From assembly GCF_001571225.1 (NCBI RefSeq), contig NZ_BCTJ01000021.1:1-64000 (forward strand): a stretch of DNA of 64,000 bases, given 5' to 3'. This document shows, piece by piece, positions 35,304 through 44,007 of this stretch (positions are counted from its first letter, which is position 1; each line of letters begins with the position of its first letter). Under the pieces are notes generated by a model. The model searched no databases. It was given only the letters and a program-made list of their open reading frames with translations, and was not told the DNA's origin. The stretch is from Hydrogenophaga palleronii NBRC 102513. GTDB taxonomy: Bacteria; Pseudomonadota; Gammaproteobacteria; Burkholderiales; Burkholderiaceae_C. The translations under genes and the position numbers were made by a program.

Positions 35304-37403
35304 ATGATGCGGCGCACGCGCATCGCGCTGACCGTGGCGGGCGTGTTCGCCGCGCTCGGCGTGGGCGTGTGGTGGGGTGAGCACAGCGGCTGGCCGATGC
35401 TGCGCCAGCCGATCGAAAACGCGGCCACGCGCGGCGCCGGTGTGCCGGTGCAGTTGCAGGGGCGTGTGCGCACCCACCTGCTGTGGAACCCACGGCTGGA
35501 GGTCGACACGCTGCAGATCGCGTCCGACCCGCGTTTCGGCGCTCCCCATCTGCTGCACGCCAACCACGTGATGCTGGCCTGGCAATGGGGCGACATCTGG
35601 CGCTGGCACCGGGGCGGCCGCCTGCACCTGCAGGCCTTGCACGCCGGTGATCTCGACGCACAGCTGATGCGCATGGCCGATGGCGATGCCAACTGGCAAC
35701 TGGGTGCGAAGGACGAAGCAGCCCCCAAAGACCCGCACGCAGACCCCATGGCCTCCATGCCGCGTTTTGGCTCGCTGCAGGTCGGGCAGGGCCAGGTGCT
35801 GTTGAAAGACCAGGCGCAGGACATTGACCTCGACATCCGCGTGAAGGGCCGCGAAGGCGACGCCGTGAGCAGCGCAACAGCGGGCTACGACGCCACCATC
35901 GACGGCCGTTACCGCACCATGCCGATGAAGCTCAAGGTGCACGCAGGCAGCACGCTGCCGCTGCTGCAAGACCCCGAAATCTCACCCGACGCGCCCTGGG
36001 TGCCGGTGCGCGTGGAAGGCACGGTAGCCGCGGCCCGCTTGTTGTTCGACGGCCAGACCGCTGCCCTGCTCGGCACGCCACGGCTGCAAGGCCAACTGGA
36101 GTTCCAGGGCCGCTCGCTGGCCGAGGTGGGCAAGCCGCTGGGCATCACCCTGCCGCAGACGCCACCGTTCGACCTGCGTGGCACGCTGGCGCACAACGCC
36201 GGCGTGTGGCGGCTGCAGGCCTCGCGCGCCTCCATCGGCAGCAGCCGCCTGGCCGGCGACTTGAGTTTTCACCAGCGCAGCACACCGAGCCGCCTCACCG
36301 GTGAACTCACCGGCAGCAAGCTGGCCTTTGCCGACCTGGGCCCGGCCGTGGGCGGCAAGGGCGCCGCCGCCGTGCCCGCGCCACCCGCGAACAATGGGCG
36401 CGTGCTGCCGCAACGTGACTTCGACCTGCCTTCGCTGAAGGTGATGGACGCCGACGTGCAGGTGCGCATCGACGAGCTGGACTTCGGCACCGATGCCATG
36501 GCGCCGCTGCGCCAGTTGCAGACCCGCATCCACCTGGACGGCGGCGTGCTGCGCCTGGACGATCTGCAGGCCAATGCATCGGGCGGCCACTTCAAGGGCA
36601 TGACGCAACTCGATGCCAATGCCCAGCCCGCGAAGTGGCTGGCGAAGATGGACATCAGCGGCGTGGACATCGCCGGCTGGATGCGTGGCCTGCGCCCGGA
36701 CTCGGCCACCGGCAAGGCGCCAGCGCCCACCGCCACCACCGCCTTGAAGAAACAACGCGAGCAGGCGCGCCAGGGTGGTGAGCAGGCGGTGCAGTCCTAC
36801 CTGACCGGCACGCTGTCTGCGCGGCTCGACGTCACCGGTGCCGGCAATTCCACGGGCGACATCCTGGCCTCGCTCAACGGCCCGATGGACCTGCGCCTGC
36901 GCGACGGCACCATCTCGCACCTGGCCACCGAGGCCATGGGCCTGGACGTGGCGCAGGCCCTGGGCGTGCTGGTGCGCGGCGACCACCCCTTGCCGCTGCG
37001 CTGCGCGCGCCTGGACCTGCGGGCGCGCAATGGCGTGGTGGAGCCGAGGCTGGCGGTGATCGACAACCAGGACAGCACGGTGCGCATCACCGGCAGCGTG
37101 AACCTGCGCGACGAGTCGCTCGCGCTGCGCCTGGTGACGCAGCCCAAGGACTGGTCGCTGTTGTCGCTGCGCACGCCCATCACGCTCAACGGCAGCCTGG
37201 GCAAGCCCGCCATCGGCATCGAGGGCCGCCGGCTGGCGGGCCGCGTGCTCGGCGCGGTGGCGCTGGGCGTGGCCGCCGGCCCGGCCGCGGCGGTGATCCC
37301 GTTGATGGAGCAGGGCCAGAAGAACGAAGCCGACCCCTGCGAAGCGCAGGCCAGCGAGGCCGCACCGGCCGCTGGCGCCACGGCGACACCGAAGAAGCCC
37401 TGA
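35304..37403 (+). CDS. AsmA-family protein
   Basis: Encodes 699 residues. One N-terminal membrane anchor (RIALTVAGVFAALGVGVWWG) is followed by a beta-rich periplasmic body. The C-terminal AsmA domain is recognisable (DGTISHLATEAMGLDVAQALG...LRCARLDLRARNGVVEPRL...TPITLNGSLGKPAIGIEG). AsmA-like proteins are thought to form hydrophobic grooves that carry phospholipids to the outer membrane. ATG-ATG at 35304/35307 starts it; the frame is open far upstream but without family resemblance. It is divergent from the MCE lipid-transport operon, so the two envelope-lipid systems may share control. Confidence 0.88.
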   Translation: MMRRTRIALTVAGVFAALGVGVWWGEHSGWPMLRQPIENAATRGAGVPVQLQGRVRTHLLWNPRLEVDTLQIASDPRFGAPHLLHANHVMLAWQWGDIWRWHRGGRLHLQALHAGDLDAQLMRMADGDANWQLGAKDEAAPKDPHADPMASMPRFGSLQVGQGQVLLKDQAQDIDLDIRVKGREGDAVSSATAGYDATIDGRYRTMPMKLKVHAGSTLPLLQDPEISPDAPWVPVRVEGTVAAARLLFDGQTAALLGTPRLQGQLEFQGRSLAEVGKPLGITLPQTPPFDLRGTLAHNAGVWRLQASRASIGSSRLAGDLSFHQRSTPSRLTGELTGSKLAFADLGPAVGGKGAAAVPAPPANNGRVLPQRDFDLPSLKVMDADVQVRIDELDFGTDAMAPLRQLQTRIHLDGGVLRLDDLQANASGGHFKGMTQLDANAQPAKWLAKMDISGVDIAGWMRGLRPDSATGKAPAPTATTALKKQREQARQGGEQAVQSYLTGTLSARLDVTGAGNSTGDILASLNGPMDLRLRDGTISHLATEAMGLDVAQALGVLVRGDHPLPLRCARLDLRARNGVVEPRLAVIDNQDSTVRITGSVNLRDESLALRLVTQPKDWSLLSLRTPITLNGSLGKPAIGIEGRRLAGRVLGAVALGVAAGPAAAVIPLMEQGQKNEADPCEAQASEAAPAAGATATPKKP

Positions 37404-37451
37404 ACGCCGAGCCGTCACGGGGCCATCACGCACCGGGGCGACAATGGCCGC

Positions 37452-38216
37452 ATGTCCATCACACCGCCCTCTTCGTCCCCTGCTCCCATCTCCCGCCTGC
37501 TGCAAGGCGCCAGCAACTTCCGCGACATCGGTGGCCACGTCGGCCTGGACGGACGCCGCGTGCGCCCGGGCCGCGTGTTCCGCTCCGACCACCTGGCGGC
37601 CCTCACGCCCGACGATCTGTCGGTGTTGCGTGGCCTCGGTGTCACGCACCGCATCGATTTCCGTGGCGTTGCCGAGAGCACGGCCCTGCCCGCCGAGGTG
37701 GAAGGCATCGGCAGCTTCGCCCTGACCATCGAACCCACGGTGGTGCACCGCGTGCAGGCCATGCTTCAACAAGGCCAGGAGCCCACCGAAGCCGAGACCG
37801 TGGCGCTGATGTGCCAGACCTACCAGAGCTTTGCGCGCGAAGGTGCGCCGGTGTACGCGCGTTTCTTCCGCCACCTGCTGGAGCAGCCCACGCCGCTGGT
37901 GTTCCACTGCACCGCCGGCAAGGACCGCACCGGCTTCGCCGCCGCGCTGCTGCTGAGCGCGCTCGGCGTGAACCACGACCACATCTTGCAGGACTACCTG
38001 CTCACCAACCAGCTGTACGTGCGCAGCCCGCTGGTGGCCATGCACGGCCCGGCCCATGTGCTGGACGTGTTGTGGGGCGTGCAGCCGGCGTTTCTGGACG
38101 CGGCCTTTCACACCATCCAGAACGAGTTCGGTGGCCTGCATGCCTACCTCGAAGGGCCGATGGGCCTGGGCGCACCCGAACTGCAGCACCTGCGCCGCGC
38201 ACTGCTCGAAGCCTGA
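37452..38216 (+). CDS. tyrosine-protein phosphatase (DSP/Y_phosphatase3-like)
   Basis: Encodes 254 residues. The N-terminal signature NFRDIGGHVG and the CX5R loop HCTAGKDRTGFAAALL (catalytic Cys near residue 156, Arg at the end of the loop) are those of bacterial LipA/IphP-like phosphatases. These hydrolyse phosphotyrosine or phosphoinositides. No signal peptide is evident, so it is probably cytoplasmic. It lies 48 bp after the AsmA-like gene and 80 bp before the ParB-like gene, all rightward. Confidence 0.9.
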   Translation: MSITPPSSSPAPISRLLQGASNFRDIGGHVGLDGRRVRPGRVFRSDHLAALTPDDLSVLRGLGVTHRIDFRGVAESTALPAEVEGIGSFALTIEPTVVHRVQAMLQQGQEPTEAETVALMCQTYQSFAREGAPVYARFFRHLLEQPTPLVFHCTAGKDRTGFAAALLLSALGVNHDHILQDYLLTNQLYVRSPLVAMHGPAHVLDVLWGVQPAFLDAAFHTIQNEFGGLHAYLEGPMGLGAPELQHLRRALLEA

Positions 38217-38296
38217 GCGGCCAGGGGCCGTCGCCAGCGCGGCGCGGCCCTCTACAATTCGCGCCCCAAGCCAACGCCCCTCCCCGACCCGATCCC

Positions 38297-39139
38297 ATGC
38301 ACATCACCGTCAACCCGGAACTCAAAGCCTACATCGACCCCCTCACCCCCGACGAACACGACGCACTGGAGCGCAGCATCCTGGCCGAAGGCTGCCGCGA
38401 CGCGCTGGTGCTGTGGGGCGACCTGCTGGTGGACGGGCACAACCGCTACGGCATCTGCCAGAAACACGGCCTGCCTTTCGAGACCGTGCAGAACACGCGC
38501 TTCCAGTCCATGGAAGACGTGCACCTGTGGATGATTGACCAGCACCTGGGCCGGCGCAGCGTGTCCGACTTCCAGCGCGGCGTGCTGGCCTTGCGCAAGC
38601 GCGAAATCATGACCGAGCGGCGCGCGCGTTTTCTCGCTGCAGCCCCGTCACCCGACGAGGTGGCACCCGATGCCTCGGCACACGCACTCGACACCCCCGA
38701 CCACCCCGACGCACCCCCCGCCAAACCGCTGCGCAGCCGCGAAGACATCGCCAAGGCCGCGCGCCTGAGCAGCAGCCAGGTGGTGATGATCGAGAAGATC
38801 CAGAAGCAGGCCGCACCCGAGCTGGTGGACGCGATCAAGACCGGCGCCATCTCGCTCAACGCGGCCGCGGTGGTTGCCAGCCTGCCGGCCGAAGAACAGA
38901 AGGCCGCCGCCATCGCCGGCAAGGACGAGCTCAAGCTCGCCGCCAAACGTGTGCGCGAGGCGCGCCGCAAACCGTCTGAAGCCGAGGCATCCGAAGCCGC
39001 GCCCGCAGAGACCTCGCCGGCACCCGACGAACTCACGGCGCTGCGCGCACAGGTGCGTGAACTGCAGGCCGAAAACGCCGCGCTGCGCGCGCAGCTGCAG
39101 GCACTGGGCGCCGAGCCTGCCGAAGCCCCACCCTTCTGA
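38297..39139 (+). CDS. orphan ParB/Spo0J N-terminal-like protein
   Basis: Encodes 280 residues. The first 100 resemble a ParB-like nuclease/CTPase fold (LTPDEHDALERSILAEG, then LLVDGHNRYGICQKHGLPF and LGRRSVSDFQRGVLALRK). An HTH-like middle follows (SREDIAKAARLSSSQVVMI) and then an Ala/Glu-rich coiled coil with leucine spacing (LTALRAQVRELQAENAALR). There is no ParA partner, so chromosome partition is unlikely. Such proteins on chromosomes are often of phage or plasmid descent, but this one has normal codon use. Function unknown; DNA binding is inferred. Confidence 0.75.
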   Translation: MHITVNPELKAYIDPLTPDEHDALERSILAEGCRDALVLWGDLLVDGHNRYGICQKHGLPFETVQNTRFQSMEDVHLWMIDQHLGRRSVSDFQRGVLALRKREIMTERRARFLAAAPSPDEVAPDASAHALDTPDHPDAPPAKPLRSREDIAKAARLSSSQVVMIEKIQKQAAPELVDAIKTGAISLNAAAVVASLPAEEQKAAAIAGKDELKLAAKRVREARRKPSEAEASEAAPAETSPAPDELTALRAQVRELQAENAALRAQLQALGAEPAEAPPF

Positions 39140-39237
39140 GCGAACGACACCCGCCTGAACCAGGCGGCGTGAGGCGTTGCCGCGCGGCCCTAGACTCACG
39201 TCTCTTTGACTTTTTCTTTTCCCTTCACTTTTCACTC

Positions 39238-39840
39238 ATGAGCAAGCAAGCAATCTCTCTCTTCACCGCACGCCGCACCCAGTACGCCCTCGGCAAAAAC
39301 CTGCCCATCGCGGAATCTGAAGTTGATGCCCTGATCCGCCAGGCGATCCGCCTCGCGCCCTCCTCTTTCAACTCCCAGAGTTCACGCGCCGTCATCCTGT
39401 TCGGTGCGGCCAGCGAGCATCTCTGGAAGAACATCACCAAGGAAATCCTGCGGCCCATGGTGCCCGCCGATGCCTTCGCCTCGACCGATGCCAAGATGGA
39501 CTCCTTCGCGGCAGGTGCCGGCACCGTGCTGTTCTACGAAGACCAGGCCACCATCCAGGATCTCCAGCAGAAGTTCCCGCTGTACGCAGACAACTTCCCG
39601 ACCTTCTCCGAGCACTCCGCCGGCATGGCCCAGTTTGCGGTCTGGACCGCACTGGCCGAAGCGGGCATCGGCGCCAGCCTGCAGCACTACGCGCCGCTGA
39701 TCGATGCGGAAGTGGCCCGCAACTGGGACGTGCCGGCGTCCTGGAAGCTGCGCGCCCAGATGCCGTTCGGCTCGAACGAGCAGCCGTTCGCCGAGAAGAC
39801 CTTCATCGCCGACGAACAGCGCTTCAAGACCGTTCGCTGA
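39238..39840 (+). CDS. nitroreductase-family oxidoreductase
   Basis: Encodes 200 residues of a flavin (FMN) nitroreductase-like protein. The FMN-binding N-terminal pattern ARRTQYALG and LAPSSFNSQSSRAVIL is clear, followed by EHSAGMAQFAVWTALAEAGIGASLQHY and the C-terminal MPFGSNEQPFAEKTF. It probably reduces quinones, nitro compounds or other electrophiles with NAD(P)H. The ATG at 39238 (MSKQAISLFTARR) is the natural family start. It converges on the kinase gene, 73 bp apart. Confidence 0.88.
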   Translation: MSKQAISLFTARRTQYALGKNLPIAESEVDALIRQAIRLAPSSFNSQSSRAVILFGAASEHLWKNITKEILRPMVPADAFASTDAKMDSFAAGAGTVLFYEDQATIQDLQQKFPLYADNFPTFSEHSAGMAQFAVWTALAEAGIGASLQHYAPLIDAEVARNWDVPASWKLRAQMPFGSNEQPFAEKTFIADEQRFKTVR

Positions 39841-39913
39841 ACGGCTCGCATCGGCATTGCAGGCCGCAGACCGCGGCCTGCAGCAATGCAATGCGCAAGA
39901 CGAAAGCGCCGGA

Positions 39914-41752
39914 TCAGGCTTGCGGGTGCCGTGGAATCCGGAACCTGACCCGGGTCCCGGCGCTGTTGCTCTGCACGTCCCATGAGGCCGGAATGGCCGT
40001 CGCCCGCTCCCGCATGGTCCGCAGCCCGCGCTGCGTCACCGAGCCCGCATCGAACCCTTTGCCGTCGTCCAGCACATCGACCTCCAGCACGTCGGCGTCC
40101 GCCCGGGCGGTGATGTGCAGGGTCGTGGCCTGCGCGTGCTGCAGCACGTTGGAGATGGCCTCGAACAGCAGAAACTGCAGGTGGCGCGTCCGCTGCCCGT
40201 CCATCCAGTCCAGGACCGGCATCTCCTCCACGCGCCACACCAGCGCCAGGCCCGCGGCCGACAGGCGCGGCTCCAGGCGATAACGCAAGGTCGCCAACAT
40301 GGCGCCCACATCTCCGGGCTCCATTTGCAGCGCATCGATGGACAGCTTGAGCTGGTCCATCGAATCTGTCAGCGTCCTCAGGAGCACCTGCGGGTCCACC
40401 GTGGGTGAACGCAGCAAACGGATGGCGGTGCTCAGATGCATGCCGACACCATCGTGCATGTCGCGCAAGATGCGCGCCCGTTCGCTGGCACCGGCCTGCT
40501 CACGCGCGAGCCGCTCCATCTGCACGTAGCTGCTGGCCAGTTCTGCTTCTTTCTCGGCCACGCGTTGGGTCAGATTCCGGGTCAGGTCGCGCGCCCGCAC
40601 GCTGGCAGCGCGAAAGCGCATGACGACAATGATCGCCAGCGCCAGGCCGAACAGGATGCCGGAGTAACGCAGCCAGGTGTTGACTTCCAGTCCGCCGGAC
40701 ACGCGGATCACCAGCCAGTCGCGCACGCCGACGGCCACGTTCAGGCCGCCGACCACACCCACCAGCAGGCGCTGCCAGTTCTCCCGATGGTGGACGGCAC
40801 GCCACAGATAAAACAAGGCATACGCGGAGAACAGCAGGTTCGCCGTGCCCAGCCAGGCCGTGAGCCACATCGGCTGCAACAGGAAAAACGCCAGGTACGA
40901 CGCCAGGATGGAGGTGCCGAACAGCACCACCAGGCCTGCACGCATCCACACCATCGAGCGATGGCGGTGCCAGCCAGCGACGGCATGGCAAAACCAGGCC
41001 GTGCAACATATCCAGCCCGCAAACGCGGCAGTGACGGCAATGCCCCACGCCGGCCAGGCCAGCGGGGGGTGTTCGATCATGACGTCACCCACCCTCAGCG
41101 CCCAACAGAACTCGCCCAGGGCCGCCGCCAGGTAGACCGGGTCCCGGCGACCGGCATGCTCCCAGTCCCGCTGGGTAAACCACAAGGCCAGGGCCACCCC
41201 GCCCACCAGCAGGCTCATCACGCCGATCACGATGGAAGCACCGACCCGGGCACGGTGGTTCTCCCGGTAGAGCGCTTTCACCTCCCGCTGCGGGCCCAGC
41301 ACCGGCGGCGCGAGCCCACCCCGCCGCCCGCCGTCCGCGTGCAGGACGATGCGCAACATGTTGTCGCTGCGAATCAGCAATGGCGGGATGGTGAGGTACT
41401 GCGGGCCTTTGGCGAAGTCGGCCGTGTTCGCTTCCAGCACATCACCCAGATTCGCCAGCAGCACATCGTTGAGCCAGATCTCCGCCGTGTTGCCGACGCG
41501 TGGAAAGTAGATGCCCCAGGGGCCGAACACCTCCCCCAGCCGGGTGGCAAATGGCAGTTCGAACTCGGCCGTGCCAGCCTGCCCCTGGTGCATGCGGTCC
41601 CAGTGGTAGGGCAGCTCCAGTTCGCGGAGCACCGGCCCCTGTCCATCGATGTGGATGGAAGCACGGGCCTGGCGCAACGCCAGCAATTCGGCCTGCGCGG
41701 CCAGTGGCATCACGCAGAACCAGACCAGAAGCCCCCACCACCACCGGCTCAT
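39914..41752 (-). CDS. membrane sensor histidine kinase, 7TM type with periplasmic beta domain
   Basis: Encodes 612 residues. The signal peptide ends near AAQAE (residue 21). A periplasmic jelly-roll-like domain (about 25-165; YHWDRMHQGQAGTAEFELP, GIYFPRVGNTAEIWLND) is followed by seven hydrophobic helices (about 170-380), a coiled coil, a HisKA_3 box (ILRDMHDGVGMHLSTAIRLL, phospho-His in MHDG near residue 438) and a HATPase_c domain with DDGKGFD and GLRTMRERA. This is a 7TMR-DISM-like NarX/DesK-type kinase. The next gene, 33 bp away in the same direction on the minus strand order regulator-kinase, is its likely partner. The signal sensed is unknown. Confidence 0.88.
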   Translation of the reverse strand: MSRWWWGLLVWFCVMPLAAQAELLALRQARASIHIDGQGPVLRELELPYHWDRMHQGQAGTAEFELPFATRLGEVFGPWGIYFPRVGNTAEIWLNDVLLANLGDVLEANTADFAKGPQYLTIPPLLIRSDNMLRIVLHADGGRRGGLAPPVLGPQREVKALYRENHRARVGASIVIGVMSLLVGGVALALWFTQRDWEHAGRRDPVYLAAALGEFCWALRVGDVMIEHPPLAWPAWGIAVTAAFAGWICCTAWFCHAVAGWHRHRSMVWMRAGLVVLFGTSILASYLAFFLLQPMWLTAWLGTANLLFSAYALFYLWRAVHHRENWQRLLVGVVGGLNVAVGVRDWLVIRVSGGLEVNTWLRYSGILFGLALAIIVVMRFRAASVRARDLTRNLTQRVAEKEAELASSYVQMERLAREQAGASERARILRDMHDGVGMHLSTAIRLLRSPTVDPQVLLRTLTDSMDQLKLSIDALQMEPGDVGAMLATLRYRLEPRLSAAGLALVWRVEEMPVLDWMDGQRTRHLQFLLFEAISNVLQHAQATTLHITARADADVLEVDVLDDGKGFDAGSVTQRGLRTMRERATAIPASWDVQSNSAGTRVRFRIPRHPQA

Positions 41753-41785
41753 TCAATCGCCCTCACCGCTGAGCCCGCCGCGCCA

Positions 41786-42460
41786 TCAGCGCGACTCGAA
41801 GCTCTTCAGCAGGCCCATGCGGGAGGCCTCGAACACGGCCTCGCTGCGCGAATGCACCGAGAGCTTTTTGTAGAGGTTCTTGATGTGCGTCTGCACCGTG
41901 TGCACGCTGATCGTTTGCAGCCGCGCAATTTCGGCGTAGGAAAAACCACGGGCAATCAGCTCAAGCACCGCCTGCTCCCTGGCCGACAGCAACATGCCTG
42001 TGGTGTCGGCGGTGGGCGCAGTGGGCGGCGACGGCTCCACACGGAAACGCCGCAGCACCCGGCGCGCCAGCATCGGCGATATCGGCGACGCGCCGGCATG
42101 CACCTGCCGGATGGTGGTGGCGACGTCGTGCGGCGCTTCGTCCTTGTGGATGTAGCCCACGGCGCCCGCCTCGATGCTGGCCATGACGCTGTCGTCATCA
42201 CCAAACATCGAGATCACCAGCACGTCACACGCGGGAAACTGCTGGCGAACCTGGCGAATCACCTCCAGCCCCGATCCGTCGGGCAGGCCCAGGTCGATCA
42301 GGGCGACGTGAGGGCCCAGGGATTCGCCCGCAAGCCAGCGCCGGGCCTCGGCCACCGTGCCCACCTCAGCTGCGAGTCGAAGGTCTGTGGCACCGGCCAC
42401 GCATTCGCAGAAGTAGCGGCGCGTCTGCGGTTCATCCTCGACGACGAATACGGTCAACAT
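41786..42460 (-). CDS. NarL/FixJ-family response regulator
   Basis: Encodes 224 residues. The receiver has the acidic pair E8/D9, phospho-acceptor D56 (VALIDLGLPDGSG), Ser/Thr in VISMFGDDD and Lys in YIHKDEAP. The C-terminal LuxR-type helix-turn-helix reads LSAREQAVLELIARGFSYAEI and then ISVHTVQTHIKNLYKKL. The ATG at 42460 (MLTVFVVEDE) is preferred over 42493 because it begins with the beta1 strand. It is upstream of the 7TM kinase on the minus strand with a 33-bp gap and forms a two-component pair with it. No obvious target operon is adjacent. Confidence 0.9.
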   Translation of the reverse strand: MLTVFVVEDEPQTRRYFCECVAGATDLRLAAEVGTVAEARRWLAGESLGPHVALIDLGLPDGSGLEVIRQVRQQFPACDVLVISMFGDDDSVMASIEAGAVGYIHKDEAPHDVATTIRQVHAGASPISPMLARRVLRRFRVEPSPPTAPTADTTGMLLSAREQAVLELIARGFSYAEIARLQTISVHTVQTHIKNLYKKLSVHSRSEAVFEASRMGLLKSFESR

Positions 42461-42708
42461 GCTCAGCCTCGAAAAAAACGGACGGGCTGCCACCCTCTGG
42501 CAGCCTCGACTTCTGTCAACCGTGGATTTTGAACAACGAGTCTATCGCCACCCCTCACATGAAATGGGGATGCCCGCCATTTGTCATGCCATTGGACGGG
42601 AACTCGGCCAGCACAGCCTGCAGCAAGGCAAGGCGGATGAGCGCACATGACGCGGCATTGACCGGCCTCGCGCTTCTGCTGGGCGGGCCTGTCCAGCCCA
42701 GTAACGAG

Positions 42709-42924
42709 TTGAAGCGGATCGAACTGCAGTGCCTGAGCTGAAAGACCTGGTTCCCGTCGCCAATCCAGTTCCAGGGACAGGACAGCTTCGAGACGACAAC
42801 GCTGGTCGGAAACACCTTCAGGTGCCCGAACTGCGGATCGAAAGCACCCTGCAACAAGGAAAAAATGCGATGGGCCCGCTCAGATGGGAAGGGCCGGTTC
42901 GTGGGGATCGACGCCACCCGCTGA
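42709..42924 (+). pseudogene. zinc-ribbon protein with in-frame TGA at second cysteine
   Basis: The frame reads KRIELQCLS, then TGA (42739-42741), then KTWFPSPIQFQGQDSFE, TTLVGNTFRCPNCGSKAPC and NKEKMRWARSDGKG to a stop at 42922. The second half has a CPNC knuckle (42823-42834). The first half has Cys at 42730 and would complete a CxxC pair if the TGA were Cys (TGC/TGT), making a two-knuckle zinc ribbon. The simplest reading is a nonsense mutation in a small zinc-binding protein gene; recoding as selenocysteine (CxxU) is a remote alternative. The TTG start at 42709 is uncertain, since the frame is open further upstream. It sits in the eroded island beside tRNA-His. Confidence 0.55.
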
Positions 42925-43086
42925 TTCATCGCGCCGACGCGCCGCGAGTTCCTGCAGCTCTTCAATCGGGCGGATCACATAGCCTTCGAGGTTAGCTGTG
43001 ATGGCCCCGTCTGCGCGCTCGACGAACAGCGGGCCGTCGCCGGCTCGCGCCGAGATTTCGCAGTTGCGGACAACGCTCTCGTGCAT
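42880..43086 (-). CDS. small hypothetical protein in island remnant
   Basis: Encodes 68 residues (MHESVVRNCEISARAGDGPL, ending near VDPHEPALPI) with mixed hydrophobic and charged composition and the central run ANLEGYVIRPIEELQELAARR that looks like real protein. AGGGGG lies about 6 nt upstream of the ATG at 43086. Its 3' end overlaps the broken zinc-ribbon gene on the other strand by 45 bp. No family is recognised. It may be a genuine small gene of the accessory stretch. Confidence 0.4.
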   Translation of the reverse strand: MHESVVRNCEISARAGDGPLFVERADGAITANLEGYVIRPIEELQELAARRRDESAGGVDPHEPALPI

Positions 43087-43171
43087 CTCACACCCCCTGC
43101 TCTGCTTGGGGCTTGGCAAGGTAGTCACAGAATCGACTCCTTGAGCCCCTGACAACACCTTGGAGAAAACG

Positions 43172-43663
43172 ATGACGAAGATCAACCGAGCACTTCAGCT
43201 TGAGCTTTTGAACAGGCTTGCAAAGCAGTACCCGTTGCAAGTTGACGTTCAGACTTGGGACGAAGAACTTCCTGGCGCCTTCGCAAACTTGGCCTACTTG
43301 GCCGAGTACAGACTTGTTGACCTGGGGGGCGAGGGGCAATTGAGCGCCGACTACGAAGTAGCCTTCGCCAGCATCACGGCAGCAGGCCTTGACTTCCTGG
43401 CGGACGACGGCGGCCTGTCCGCAGTGCTTGGAGTGGTGACGATCAAGATTCACAGCGACTCCATCAAAGACTTGATTGCGCTACGCATTGATCAGTCAGA
43501 CCTTGCGCCTGCTGAAAAGAAGCGATGGCTTGATTCGCTTCGAGCGCTGCCGGCCGAGACCACAAAACACCTCGTGCTGAAACTTGTGGACAAGGGTCTT
43601 GAATCAGGCCCACAGGCCATTCAGTGGCTAGGTAACTTGCTGCAGCAGCAGCCCCCCGGATGA
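43172..43663 (+). CDS. hypothetical protein, winged-helix-like N-terminus
   Basis: Encodes 163 residues. The ATG at 43172 is preceded by GGAGAAAACG, a good ribosome-binding site. The N-terminal part (INRALQLELLNRLAKQYPLQV, NLAYLAEYRLVDL, ASITAAGLDFLADDGGL) alternates helices and a short hairpin, as in small winged-helix proteins that follow substrate strands with a terminal helix. The C-terminal part is helical and charged (AEKKRWLDSLRALPAETTKHLV, GPQAIQWLGNLLQQQ). Codon use is less GC-biased than in flanking genes. No named family is recognised. It is the only intact gene inside the accessory stretch. Confidence 0.7.
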   Translation: MTKINRALQLELLNRLAKQYPLQVDVQTWDEELPGAFANLAYLAEYRLVDLGGEGQLSADYEVAFASITAAGLDFLADDGGLSAVLGVVTIKIHSDSIKDLIALRIDQSDLAPAEKKRWLDSLRALPAETTKHLVLKLVDKGLESGPQAIQWLGNLLQQQPPG

Positions 43664-44007
43664 TCACGCACTCGAATCGGATCGCCGCAGTTCCTCCTGC
43701 AATCGCAATGCCGAAGGCATCTAGTCCGGGGTCTTCGCCCAACTCCAGAACCAAGTGGCCGTTCTGGAAGACCACTGCGCGGATGACCACTCACGGACCA
43801 GACCCGGCAACGCCCCAACCAGAGAGACGGCGCTGGTGTCTGGTCCCCACTTTCTGATCGAAAGCAAATCATGAGCAATAGCGAGATGGCGAAAGTCGTT
43901 CACATCGTGGATGTACGACGAAGGCAAGACCGTTTGCCGATACGTGTTTGAAACCATCGAGTCGGCACGCGCATTCCGGGACAAGGTTCTTCTTGGGAAG
44001 GTGGTGA

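Noticed and set aside
42739-42741. Selenocysteine codon in the zinc-ribbon gene as an established fact
   Set aside because: No clear SECIS element and no sel genes in view; a nonsense mutation is the simpler reading, so it is listed as a pseudogene and only flagged as a question.
43464-43790. Minus-strand frame of 108 codons opposite the 163-residue gene, beginning after a TGA with VIRAVVFQNGHLVLELGED
   Set aside because: The first 45 residues look protein-like, but it starts at GTG without a ribosome-binding site and most of it lies antisense to a better supported gene. It may be another decayed fragment.
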